NCBI RefSeq assembly: GCF_003945595.2
Contig: NW_024105098.1
Span: 2,418,001 to 2,482,000, forward strand
DNA: 64,000 nt
Direction of reading: 5' to 3'
Source of the DNA: Pipra filicauda
Taxonomy: Eukaryota > Chordata > Aves > Passeriformes > Pipridae
Part shown: positions 13,401-25,400 of the stretch, piece after piece
How the letters are laid out: the number at the start of each line of letters is the position of its first letter
Position numbering within the stretch: the stretch's first letter is position 1
Notes under the pieces: generated by a model
Database searches by the model: none
What the model was told of the DNA's origin: nothing
The model's input: only the letters and a program-made list of their open reading frames with translations
Position numbers and translations under genes: made by a program

Positions 13401-16400
13401 GCTGCAGTGGCTGGGCAGCGGAGCACAGGGAGCAGTGTTCCTGGGCAAATTCCGGGCGGAGGAGGTGGCCATCAAGAAAGTGAGGGATCAGAACGAAACG
13501 GATATCAAGCACCTGAGGAAGCTCAAACACCCCAACATCATCGCGTTCAAGTAGGTCGCGGGACTTGTTCCAAGTGTTCCTTTGTCCGGGCAAGAGCCTT
13601 CCGCTCAGGTTCTCTGGGCAAGCCAGCCTTGCTGTCCAGTTGTGTGTCTGCAGCTCCTCACCGAGTTCTCTTTGGCAGGGGGGTCTGCACTCAAGCCCCG
13701 TGCTACTGCATCATCATGGAATACTGTGCCCACGGGCAGCTCTACGAGGTCCTGCGGGCGGGCAGGAAGGTCACCCCTCGGCTGCTGGTGGACTGGTCCA
13801 CGGGCATTGCCAGTGGCATGAACTACCTGCACCTTCACAAGATCATCCATCGAGACCTCAAGTCACCAAAGTGAGTCTCAGCTGCTTAAACATCCCCGTT
13901 TGGGTTCCTCAGGTCACCGGTTTCAGCTGCTTAAACATCCCCCAGTTTGGGTTCCTCAGGTCACCAAAGGGAGTCTCAGCTGCTTAAACATCCCCCAGTT
14001 TTGGTGCTGTTTTTTTTCTTGAGGGATAGTTTGAAGTTTGGTCAAAAGGCTCTACTATTCTTTTTCCACATTGTCTCAAAACTAGTGAGAGTGAAAATAC
14101 TGAAACTCGTTTGCACTCCCCTCCTGTGCTGTGGTTTAACAAGTCTGGAAATGCTACCAGTACCTTGATACATGATAAATAGCAGTCAGGAAATACTTAG
14201 TGATTTCATAGTGTCCAGTCCTTTTTGAAAGTGGGATATTCTGTTGCTTTCTGCTCTTTATGTTTCCTTCTTAATCTCTTGTTATTTTCCTGATTTTTCT
14301 GGAACATGTCTCTCATTTCTCTGTTGCTTTCTGACTAAAACATTCTAGCTGCTTATGTTCTTACTCCCTAGGTGTTCATCACTTTTTTAGCCTGTGACAG
14401 TGCATTAAGATAATGCTTTTAGATGGTTTACAGCACAGTTTAAGGTACAGAGGTGCCTCTGAATCCTCAGTTACTTGTTAATTTGCAGTTTTATCAGGAT
14501 TGATTTTTGATTTGTAGCATGCAGAAGTGCATTTGAGGAACAAAACACAACCCCAAAGCGAGTGAGAGCTTTCATCAGTGAAAATACATAATCTTTTCTC
14601 TTGTACTGCAGTTGTGAGCAGCATGGCCTCATCAACTGGTCGTGTTGATTAAGAAGGGATTTATTCCCAGGGGCTGTTGCGCTACATGAAAAGTCATAAA
14701 ACGCTGATTTCTTTGTTGGTTTGTTGTTTTTTTTTTCCCCTCTAGTGTTTTAGTTACACACACAGATGCAGTGAAAATTTCAGATTTCGGTACATCTAAA
14801 GAGCTCAGCGATAAAAGCACCAAGATGTCCTTTGCGGGGACAGTGGCTTGGATGGCCCCGGAGGTGATACGGAACGAGCCCGTCTCCGAGAAGGTGGATA
14901 TCTGGTGAGTAGAGCTCAGGGTTAAGTATCTTCACCTTCTGATTAGCCACTTGGTTTTCCAGCACTTCCCACCTTCTTTCCTCATCCTGTGCCTGGGGCT
15001 GGTTTACTCTGGGGTGGACTGTTCCTTTCTCCCTCTGCCTGAGCTGTGTTCCTGTGGGCTGCAATGGAGAGGGGAATGACACACACGTGTGGAGGTTCCT
15101 GATGAGGCCCAGTGCAACCTGTGTCCTGCAGTGCAACCTGTGTCCTGTGCAGAGGTTCTACCCTGTGTCGTTATTCAGTCTAGAGCTTTCTTCCAGTGCT
15201 CAGGACCCCCTCAGCAACCTCTGCAGCCAAGGTGGTTTTCCATTGCTTTCTGCCCTCTCAGGCCATGCTGGAGCTGTAGGGAGGCCTCTGCCCCACCACC
15301 TTGTGCTTGGATGTTACATGAGCAGCCACAGGATTACAGTCCAGTGACTCTAACCCTGGATCCAAAAGGGAGGAAACCAGGAGAGGCTCTAAGAGTTTTG
15401 AAACCTGTTTCCATCCCATGTGAAACATGCTTTGTGTCCAAAGGAACAGAAGGAAAGGTTCAGTTTCCATGCTGTTAAAAATGCTTGAGAGGGCTCAGCC
15501 TTGGAGCTCCTGTGGGAAGCCTCTCCACAGGTTTCAGAGCCCTCAGGGGAACTGCATCTCTGTTTCTGCCTCATTATTTCTGCATATTAAATGTCAGCAG
15601 CCAGGACAAATGCCCTTCTCCCTGCTTTACAGCCAGGAGGAATTTTCCTTCTTGTGGCTTTTCAGCTTCAGATGCTGTCACATCCCTGGCCCAGCAGGAA
15701 GCTGCAGGACAAAGCTGTGGGTGGCTCTGGGGGTGATGGAGTCAGACAGCAGCCTGCCTGCTGCTCCAGTCTGAGCTCAGAGCTGGGCTTGACCTGATGG
15801 GCAGGGTTTCCTGTGGTGTGACCTGTGGTGTGCAGCTGCTCTGGTGCCCACGGTGTCCTGCATGTTCATTTAGTGTGGATGTACAGCCCACAGTTCATCA
15901 GAACATGGTGTTCTGCCTGCTCAGGTAGTGTGGATGTACAGCCCACAGCACGGCCAGCCCTGCTGGGAGAAACTCTGGGCTTGTTTTGGAAAGAAAATAC
16001 GCTCAGCATTTGTCTTCTGAGCTCCTCCCTTTGAACCACAGGATCGTGAAGAGGAATGGTGCTGGATTTCCACCCTCAGCTTTCTGTCCTTCAGAGGGGT
16101 TTAGGTTCAGGAATGTTGTGTGGAGCATCCTGTCTGATACAACCAGCTGAGCACTGTGGGGTCTCCTTTACTCCTTCCCTCAGCCTTGGAGATGCTGCTC
16201 TTTGGTACAATGTCCTCTTGAGTCCACAGCAGTGGTGATTGCACCGACTCCTCCTTGCCATCCGTGCCTCCCCCAAGACGAGTTAAAAACGATGTTCATG
16301 GATGCTGGCAACAAATGAGAACAGTTCCTAAGCTGCTTATATGTCTGCTCTCTCTCATCTTTAACAGCATGCTAAAAAATAAATCTATAATCTTATCAGG

Positions 16401-19400
16401 CGTCTTGAAAATCCTTTGTCAGTTCTTAGTCATAACAAAGCTGAAACCAGATGAGCTTTCCTCGTAGTTTGTCCAAATACCTGGATCCCTGCTTTCTTGC
16501 AGCACATGGATAAAAATTTCAAGAGAAAAAAAATGTTCCAACTTTGCTTTTTTTGTTGTTTTTTTTTTTTTTTCCCCCACATGATCTGAAGCCAATGGGC
16601 TTTGAAAGCGCAGCGTTTTTCACGTGAAGTTGTTTCCTGGCTGATGGTTGTTCAGACCTGGCAGTTTGTCCCTTAGAAGTTTTTCTGTACTTAATAAAAG
16701 CAACTGGATATTGGTACAAGCCAGACACAGAAACACCCTTCTCATTTTTCACCTGGTTGGACCTGCTGGCTTGGCATGGTTGGTGTCCCACAGGGGGATG
16801 GGGTGTAAGTAAGGTGACACGTCTGGGTTGGAAATGGAGATGGTTGTACCTCACCTGTGTCACAGCCCGGTTGTTCATGTGCAGTAACAGTGGTGTTGGT
16901 TCTCAGCAGCATTTTGTTTACCTCTCTATTGACTGGTGTGGTGTTTCATTGGTGTTTTATTGGATGAAGATTGTAAATAAATCAAGTAACACTTGGCTGT
17001 TATAAATTAAGGTTTATGTCCTTCCCCATCATTAAGAAAGAGAAGCAAAGTGAGTTTTCTTGCCTGCATCTTTCAGTTCTTGTAGGAGGTTCTTTCCCAG
17101 ACTGAGTTCTCTTAATTATTTTTTTTTCTTGCTTTCTTCAACACAAAGGAAATATCAGTGAGACCTCATGTACTTTTGGTACTGACACTTATGCATGTGG
17201 CATTTGTTTCCTAATTTCTGTGTTTGCAGTAGTTGTAGTGCTGAGTTTCAAACCTATGAAACTCTTACCTGGGCATACAGGTAACAGTAGAGGGAGCTTT
17301 TGGCTAGGGAAAAATATGTCAGTTATAAAAAGAAAAGCCACTAAAACTTTGTTGTATTGTCTCTGTAAGACACTCACTTCTGTCTGTGCAGTAGTCAATG
17401 ATCTGTTCTTGCCAACCAGGACAGTCCAAAGTCTATCTGAGAGAAGCTGACTTTCCTTTTCTTTTAACAGGACTAAGACTTGATCTGTACAGAAAATGTG
17501 CTTTCAGGATTTTTAAATTCTCACAAATAAATAGGAAAGGGTGGGTGAAAACCAGTGTGGTTTGGTGTTCAGCCTAGTGCTGGGGCAGAGGAGGAAGAGT
17601 CACCTGGGGTATTAAAAACCACTGTTGCACCTACTTGCAATTTCAGACCAGACATCCCTATTTCCCTGTTTTTGCTTACAAACTGTTCTTTTCAAGCTGC
17701 AGAGCACGAATCCAATTTATCCTGGTTTATTTCTTCTTCAGGTCATTTGGGGTAGTTTTGTGGGAGCTGCTTACGGGAGAGATTCCCTACAAGGATGTGG
17801 ATTCCTCGGCCATCATCTGGGGAGTGGGCAGTAACAGCCTGCACCTTCCCGTCCCTTCCACCTGCCCAGATGGCTTCAAAATCCTCATGAAGCAAACCTG
17901 GTAAGAGCCTGAACCCTGCACAGCACAGACCTAGGGCTGGCTCCCAGCTCCCTCCAGACTCCCAGTAAAACCAGTGTCAGGGTGGGAGTGTTGAGCCCAG
18001 AGCAGGGGGCTCTGAAATGCTCCCACACTTGTCCTGAGAGCAGGAAGTTCTAACATTTTGGATTCTGCTTCCTTGTGGCAGCGGGGTTGGGCCCCAGAAG
18101 GACGTTTGGAGGTTAGAGGAAGTAGGGAGAGACCTGTCTGGTTTGCTGAGTGGATGGGGCAGGGGAGGGAATGGGCAGACACTGGAGATGATGGGCTGGT
18201 GAGCAGGAAGGAGTTATATAGGAGAGAAGTGGGAGCAGAGCCTTATGGAGCCCCAGCAGGTGACAGTTACCCCTGAGTTACCTGTGCAGTGTGAATCAGG
18301 AGCAGGCAGCACAAAGGGCATCTTCAGTGGCCTTCAAGAGAGGTTTGATTTGTTGTAGCAGAGTAGGGGATAAAAGGTGGGAAGAGAAAAGGAGCTGGAA
18401 GTGAAGTAGGGGTAAAATTCCTTGAGGCTGGCTCCAGAGTGAAGGGAACTGATTTTTCACTCTGAAAACCCCTTGTAAGGGACTGGACAAAGAGAAATAT
18501 GAGCTTTCTGTCTGGAACACAGATTTTATAGGTTCTAGATATGGAAAATGCTTTCAGTTTCCTCCACATACCAAAACAGAGCTGAAATTCTTTGTCTTGG
18601 GTGAATGCATTAAGTGATTTGTCCTTGTAATTGCATCTCGACACAGAGTGTAAAGGCTCTTCCAGCATTTTCCCACTCCATGAGTTTTACCAGCCATCCT
18701 CTCCGGGGCACAAGGGGGAAAACGTGCCAGAGCCTGAGTGGATCTTTTCCAGGGGCTGTGTGCCCGACCCTGAGCTGCAGGGCGGTTCAGGGGCAGTGGA
18801 GGGCAGGAGCAGCTGGTGCAGCTCTGTACTACAGCGAGGACGTACAAACAGTTGTGTCCCCACCTAGTGGAAGGAGGGGGATTGTAGGGGAGAGGAGGCT
18901 GAAGAAGCTGCTCTTGTTCTGAGCAAGAGGCTGGTTCAGTCCTGAAGCTCGAGTGAGGTATTTTTTCTCAAAAATACAAATGGTTTTGTACTTTTCTGAG
19001 ATCTTACAGGGATTTTCAGTGCATTACAGTGCTGTCTGGGCTCAGGCACGTATGGTGTGACAGCTCACATACCTTTGGTGCTTATAAACACCCTGTTTTG
19101 TTGAATGTAAATTATCATTTCTACTAGATTGAGTATTCCCAGAGTAAAACTTGGAAATTGATGGAACAACAGACCAACATATGTTTCTTCTTGACAAGCA
19201 AGTCAGGATACAAACTGAAACTGTTCCTATCTTTCACTTTGTAGTCTTAAATGTTTTTCACCTCTTTTGCTCCTTCAGCAAAAAAACCCCCAGCTCTAGC
19301 ACAATAAACTCGTATTCAGCAAAAGAGAAAACCAGAAAAGCTCCTCTGCTCTAGTCTGTCATCTGCACAAGTTCAGAGAATAGTTCTAGTGGAGCCCTTT

Positions 19401-22400
19401 CAGAAGGGCAGGAGAGGCTGGCAGCGTTCACCTCACCCATCCCTGGGGATGTGTCTGTTTTCCCTCAGGCAGAGCAAGCCCCGGAACCGTCCCTCCTTCC
19501 GGCAGACCCTGATGCACCTGGACATCGCCTCTGCCGACGTGCTGGCTACTCCTCAGGAAACCTACTTCAAATCCCAGGTAACTGGGGAAGGGCTGGAGCC
19601 CGTGAGCACTGCAGTTAGCTCCAAGGATTTGATTTTTGGAGGCAGGAGTCTGGATCCATGATTTCGGTTTGATTCTTGGGGAGAAGCAAACTGATGGGTG
19701 TTTGAAAATCTTTTACCCAGACTTTCCCAAGCTGAGGCATCTGTTGGCTTAGCGAGAGGCTCAGTGGTGCCTCCCTCCCTCCCTGAGCCTGCTGACTCCA
19801 GCTGCTCTGCTCCAGCTGTTCTCCCAGCACTGCCGTGCAGGAGACCATGAGGCTGCTGGGAGCAGAACCTTTGCATTTAGAGTGAAGGTGGGGGCAGCAA
19901 GTGGGACACAGAGTTGGGACAGGGCAGCAAAGGGACTCTGGGACTTTTCAGGAAAGATCTAAAAGTATGATCTTAGAGATCCCTCCCAGTCCTACCCATC
20001 AAGAAACTGTCTGTTCCCAAAGAGGGAAGGAGAATGAAACCCTGCCTCTAGTAAAGAAGAACTGTTGGGGTAGATGTGAGAAAATGGGGGCATTTATTAA
20101 AGCTGCAGGAAGCAGGGCTTCAATGGGCAAATAGAGTATCACCCTAGACAGTGATTATCATGAAGAGAGCTTTCCAAATCATAAGCCTTTGTGCTTACTT
20201 TAACTGAAAAAAAAGGAGCAAAATGTTGTCTTAGAACCAGAAGTGCTTTAAGAATTTTTCAAAGTATTTTTTAGAAAATGTTTTCAATTCTCTAATCAGA
20301 GCTCGACCTTCTAAATACCATTTGAAAATGCTGACACTAAACATGCTGCAGTGTTGTTACCCAAAATAATTCAGCTAACAGAAATACATTTTCAACCCAA
20401 ACCTGTAATTTTCTGCTCTACACAAAGAACATTGCCCAAGAGTTCTTCTGTTGTGCACCTAGGGATCCAAATTCTTTGTAAACACCTAAAAGTAAATTGC
20501 TTTCCTAGGCTGAATGGAGAGAAGAAGTGAAGAAACATTTTGAGAAAATTAAAAGTGAAGGAACTTGTATCCACCGGTTGGATGAAGAATTGATTCGGCG
20601 CCGAAGAGAAGAGCTCAGGTCTGTTGACAGTCCTTTATGTTTCCTGCTCACTTTTCCCACCCAGCCTTCCCTTCTCCTGCTAAATGAGCCCAGCTCCCTC
20701 AGCTTGTCCTCTTGGGGCCTGTGCTCCAGGCCCTGACTGGAGTTTTCCTGCTTCTCTTGTAATGAGGGTCCCAAAACAGGATGCAGTATTCCTGGTGGCA
20801 TAAATTTGGGCAGCCTAAATCCCTTGTGAGCGCAGAAACTGAAGTTCCTGTGTGCATGCCCTGGAGCTTGAGCGCTGCTTGGTTGATGGGAAGCTTGAGA
20901 GAAACAGTGGGAACTGTCCCTGCCCTTGGGCAGTCTCAACAATTTGCTCCAGGCAGGATGGGCAAAGGCTTGTGTGCTTACCAGGGAATATTTCTGCCCG
21001 AGATTTGGTGTTCCTGATAACAGCACTGGAGCAGGTACATCCATCTTCCTGGGAAATCCCTCTTGCAGTTTTCTGTGAGCTTTCTCTGCCCTGATGCTTT
21101 CCTTGGATTAGTTATTGCAGAGGAGTGAACACACTGCATTTGACCAGCCCACCCAAACCCATTTTGAACGTTAGACCAACTTAAAAATGAAAGCAGGATG
21201 TTTATTTCAGAAGGAAAGTGTTACCTCCTGTGACACAAATTTGCAACTATAGTTACGACAGAGAAACATAAAACGCCAAGTAGCAGTTCTGTGTCAAACC
21301 AAAGGCAGTCTTGGCCAGTTTGATGCAGTGGTGGGTAAGTGTCCCCTGGCCCAGGGGAGCTTTGCCTGGTCACATCTTCTGGCTGCGGTTCCATTTGCCT
21401 TCTGCAGCTGTACTGGAGCTGTGGGGGCACCCTGCTGTTGGTGGAACACAGACACATGAGTGTTCCCTATTCCTGCAGAAGCTGGTTTAGCCCCTTTTCT
21501 GTGCAAACAGGATGATCAGGGCTCGGCCAAAGGGCTCCTGGGTGCAGGTGAGGCATTTGCAGCTCCTCTAGGGAGAAGTGTTGCCACTCTTTCAAGGCCA
21601 TTAAACACTTCCTAAATCATACAGTGATTTATTGCTGTATCAGGCTCTTAGTCATCATTTACTGTTAGTTTTATCTGGGGTTCAGTGCAGTTCTTCTGGC
21701 AAATTTGACTTTTAGAAGGCCTTTTCCTAAAGCACCTGTACTTTTCCTCTCTTGGTCCATGGACACCAGAGTGGAATAATGACCTTTGTGCTTTCCAGGC
21801 ATGCATTAGATATCCGTGAGCACTACGAGAGGAAGCTGGAGCGGGCCAACAACCTGTACATGGAGCTCAGTGCTATTATGCTGCAGCTGGAGGTCCGGGA
21901 GAAGGAGCTCATCAAGTACGTGTCTCTGGGAATGGTGGCACGGGCGTGGCAGTCTGCACACAGGAGAACAAAAGCAATGCTTCATTTCTAAACTGTGTAG
22001 TGCTACTTGTAGATTTAGTGTCCTCTGACAAACTGAGAGGGTGAAGGAGGAGCTGGCAAGCAGGGAGAGGCCCCTTGGGAGTGGGTGCCTGCAGATCCCT
22101 TAGTGCTTGTGTCTGTCCCAGGGGGTACTGACTGGGAGAAAGGCACCTTTCCCTTTGGTGCTGGCATCCTTTAGGCCCTTTGTAAAACGAACAGCAGTGC
22201 TGCTCCTGGACTGTGTGCCAGGGCCCTGTTCCAGCTGCCTGATCCCTGCAGAGGGAATTCAGAACTGTCTGTGTCCTTTCCCAGCACAGCACGTTGTGTT
22301 GCACCCAGCCATGGCTCACTGTGGAGCCGTGTTCCTGTCCAGCAGGACCTGCACTTGGACAAAGAAAGAATTCATCTGGTTTTGGTTTGTTTTTTTCTTT

Positions 22401-25400
22401 TTTCTTTTCCCAATGTTTCAGGAGGGAACAAGCAGTGGAAAAAAAATACCCTGGGACTTACAAGCGCCACCCAGTCAGACCAATAATCCACCCCAATACA
22501 GTGGAGAAGCTGATGAAGAGGAAAGGAGTCTCTCATAAACCAGGCAGCCAGACTAAAAGGTGAGAAACAACCACCCAGTCCTGTGCCAGAGCCTGTGGCA
22601 GATCCCCCCTGGGATGAGCAGGCAGCCTCTCCTTCCCTTTGTGTCTGGGGACACGCAGGGTGGGACAAGGGGCTGTTCGCTCTTGGGCCTGCTCTGATCC
22701 TCAGAACCACAACTGTTGAATTATCTGAAGGTAAAAGGGCTGAATCCTGCCATCCCTTGCACGTGGGCAGCTCTCTGGAACCACAGCATCACGGGATGCT
22801 TTGGTTGGATGAATGAACTGCTGGTCCATGTGATTTTTGAGCAGATGATGGTGCTTGGACAGGAGGTATCTCACATGCTGTCTCAAATTCCTAACTGTCC
22901 AAGCAGAGAGCAGTTAGATCATCCTTGACTGGAATTATAATAAGCAAGGTTGAGGGATTGTGGAAATCAGCCACTCCTCAGGGATTCATTGTTGAGGAAT
23001 TAATTTGGGATTTGAAATTTGGGAATTCATGCTGTCCTTTCATCTGTTTCTCTTCTGCCTGACTTTCAGAAAGTGAGATTATTTTTTCCAAAGGAGTTGT
23101 CTGGTTTATTCTTCCTTTTTTGGGATTTCCAGGAGTTAGTCCTGATTAACAGTGAATAATCACTTCTGAATTAATATCCCCACGTGGCTCTGAGATGAGC
23201 AGGCTGATCATCATCTGCAGATTGGGGCTGTATTGTGCTGAGCATTGTACATGCATGGAGTAGGAGCCCTACCCCAAGATCCTGGGAGGGAGCTATTTTT
23301 GGAGAGAACATCAAAATAAAAGCGGAAAAGGGAGAGTGTGTGAGAGCTATTGGAAAAAGCAGCAAGAAGGGAGTGTAGGGCAGGATGGGCTGAATGGAAA
23401 GGACATGGAGTGGAGAGAATCAAAGGGAAGGAAATGCAGGAGTCAAACAGCTGAAGGGGAGGGCGGCCTGTAGATTTTGGGAAGCCAGAGTGTGCTTGTG
23501 GCTGCAGCTGCCTCTTCATCCCTGCTCCGGGCTGACGTCAGTTCTTCGCTCGCGGTTTGATGTGTAACTTCTGCTCCCTGTCTCCCAGGCCAGACCTGCT
23601 CAAGTCAGAGGGCATACCCAGCACAGAGGCAGCGTCCAACGGCTCCCCAGTCTCAGGAAGTCCCAAAATGTCAACGCTGAGCGGCAAAAGCCGGTACCGC
23701 AGCAAGCCCCGGCACCGCCGGGGGAACAGCAAAGGCAGCTACCAGGAATTCGCAGGGATCTTGAAAAACCAGCCGGCGCAGGACGACGCACCCCCACCTC
23801 CGCCTCACAACCCCCCCCCGCACCCCGGGCTGGCGCAGCCGGGCCACGGCCACCCCTCGCGGCTGCACGGCCACGGGCAGGACATCGCCAACTGCGCCAA
23901 CAACCTGCGCTACTTCGGCCCCGCGGCCGCGCTGCGCAGCCCCCTCAGCAACCACGCCCAGCGCCGCATGTCCGGCTCCAGCCCCGACCTCATCTCCACC
24001 GCCATGGAGGCCGACTGCCGCCGCGGCCTTGACGGCAAGGGCGGCCAGGCCGAGCGCTGGGAGTGCTGCACCGCAGACCCCTACGAGTCGTGTCTGCAGT
24101 GCAGGGACGAGGACAGTGGGCAGGGGCAGATGGCACCGGTGGAGGCAGGGGGGAGCCGCCCCCAGTCCCCGACTTCTGCTTCCCTCTACGAGAGCGCGCA
24201 GTTCATGGAGAAGCTGGAGGAGCAGGGCACGGCAGCGTCCGCCCTGGGCACTCCCCAGCACGTGGCGTCCTCGGCGCTGCCTTGCAAAGCGAGATCCCTT
24301 CAAAAGGTGAGAACGAAGGCACTGGCGTTTGGAATAAAACAAAGCGTTCTCTTCCTTTCCCTCTCCTCCAAGGGAAGGTGTGCAGCACAGGCTGGTGTCT
24401 AGGACAGCAGCAAAGCCACGTTTCACACACACACAGCAGTAGTAGTTGCATGTACAACTTTATCTCAAAGAAATCATGCATAGATGAAGTTCACTTTGTG
24501 ATCTGGACATACTTTTTAAAGTCAGTTTTGTGGAGCTGTAGGGCATACTGGAGCATACTGCCAATGATGAGGGTTGTCACTTGAGGTTTTGGAAGGGCCT
24601 AGTTCTGTTAATTTCAATTCTACCAGTTTTTGTTTGAGGTGAAACTTGTTCTGCTGAATTTTTGTTGTTGAAACAGCCTCAAAATGTTTCCAAGCCTTTC
24701 TCAAAGGGAAGGGGTAAATGCGTTCTTTAAATATCACATGAGAGTTTCTTTGGGAATCTGTGGGGCTGCTGCTCCTTGGAACAGGAATTCAACAGTGGTC
24801 TTGGGGGTGTGCCTTTTGCTGCACCTGCCAGAAATTGTCCCCCTGCACTGAAAGTCATAGTTCTCGTGTATTTTGTGAAGATTTTGCAAGAGTCAAAAAG
24901 ACCCGATGGCACAGTTGTACAGAAACAGCTCTTTGTTCCTCCTGCTTCCATCCAGATGGCGGGAAAAGTAGGAACCAGTCTCAGTGGAGTTCAGAGAGCA
25001 GGAAAATTAGATCTGAGTGGAGAAGTGAAGGAAAATAGGATGATTTACCGGACCATGAGTGTGGTTTTGGCACAGAATGAAGGTAGGGGGACCTCATATG
25101 ACAAGGCAACAAGATGAGGTATAGGCTGAATATGAATGAGGGGCTGACAGGATGGGGAGGGTAGGAGGAGGTTCTCAAAGACAAGAGTGTGGTGGGTGGG
25201 AAAAGGAGGAGAAAAGGCTCTATGCTCAGAATTGGTGAAACCCACGAGCAAAGGCTGTGTCATCCCCCATCCTGCTCTGCGATGGAGAAGAGAGTCAAAG
25301 TTGTAAAGCCAAGAGTGCCAGATCAGCTCAATAATTTATGTGGGTTCCCATATGTTACTAATTACTTGATTTGCTCCTGTAACAATCTGGAACATTATGT

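Noticed and set aside
23671..24432. 253-codon open frame antisense to MAP3K13 exon 10
   Set aside because: Shadow of a GC-rich coding exon; Ala/Val/Arg-rich with no domain.
24776..25117. 113-codon open frame in MAP3K13 intron 10
   Set aside because: Protein-like composition, but no family recognised, and human MAP3K13 joins the flanking exons directly.
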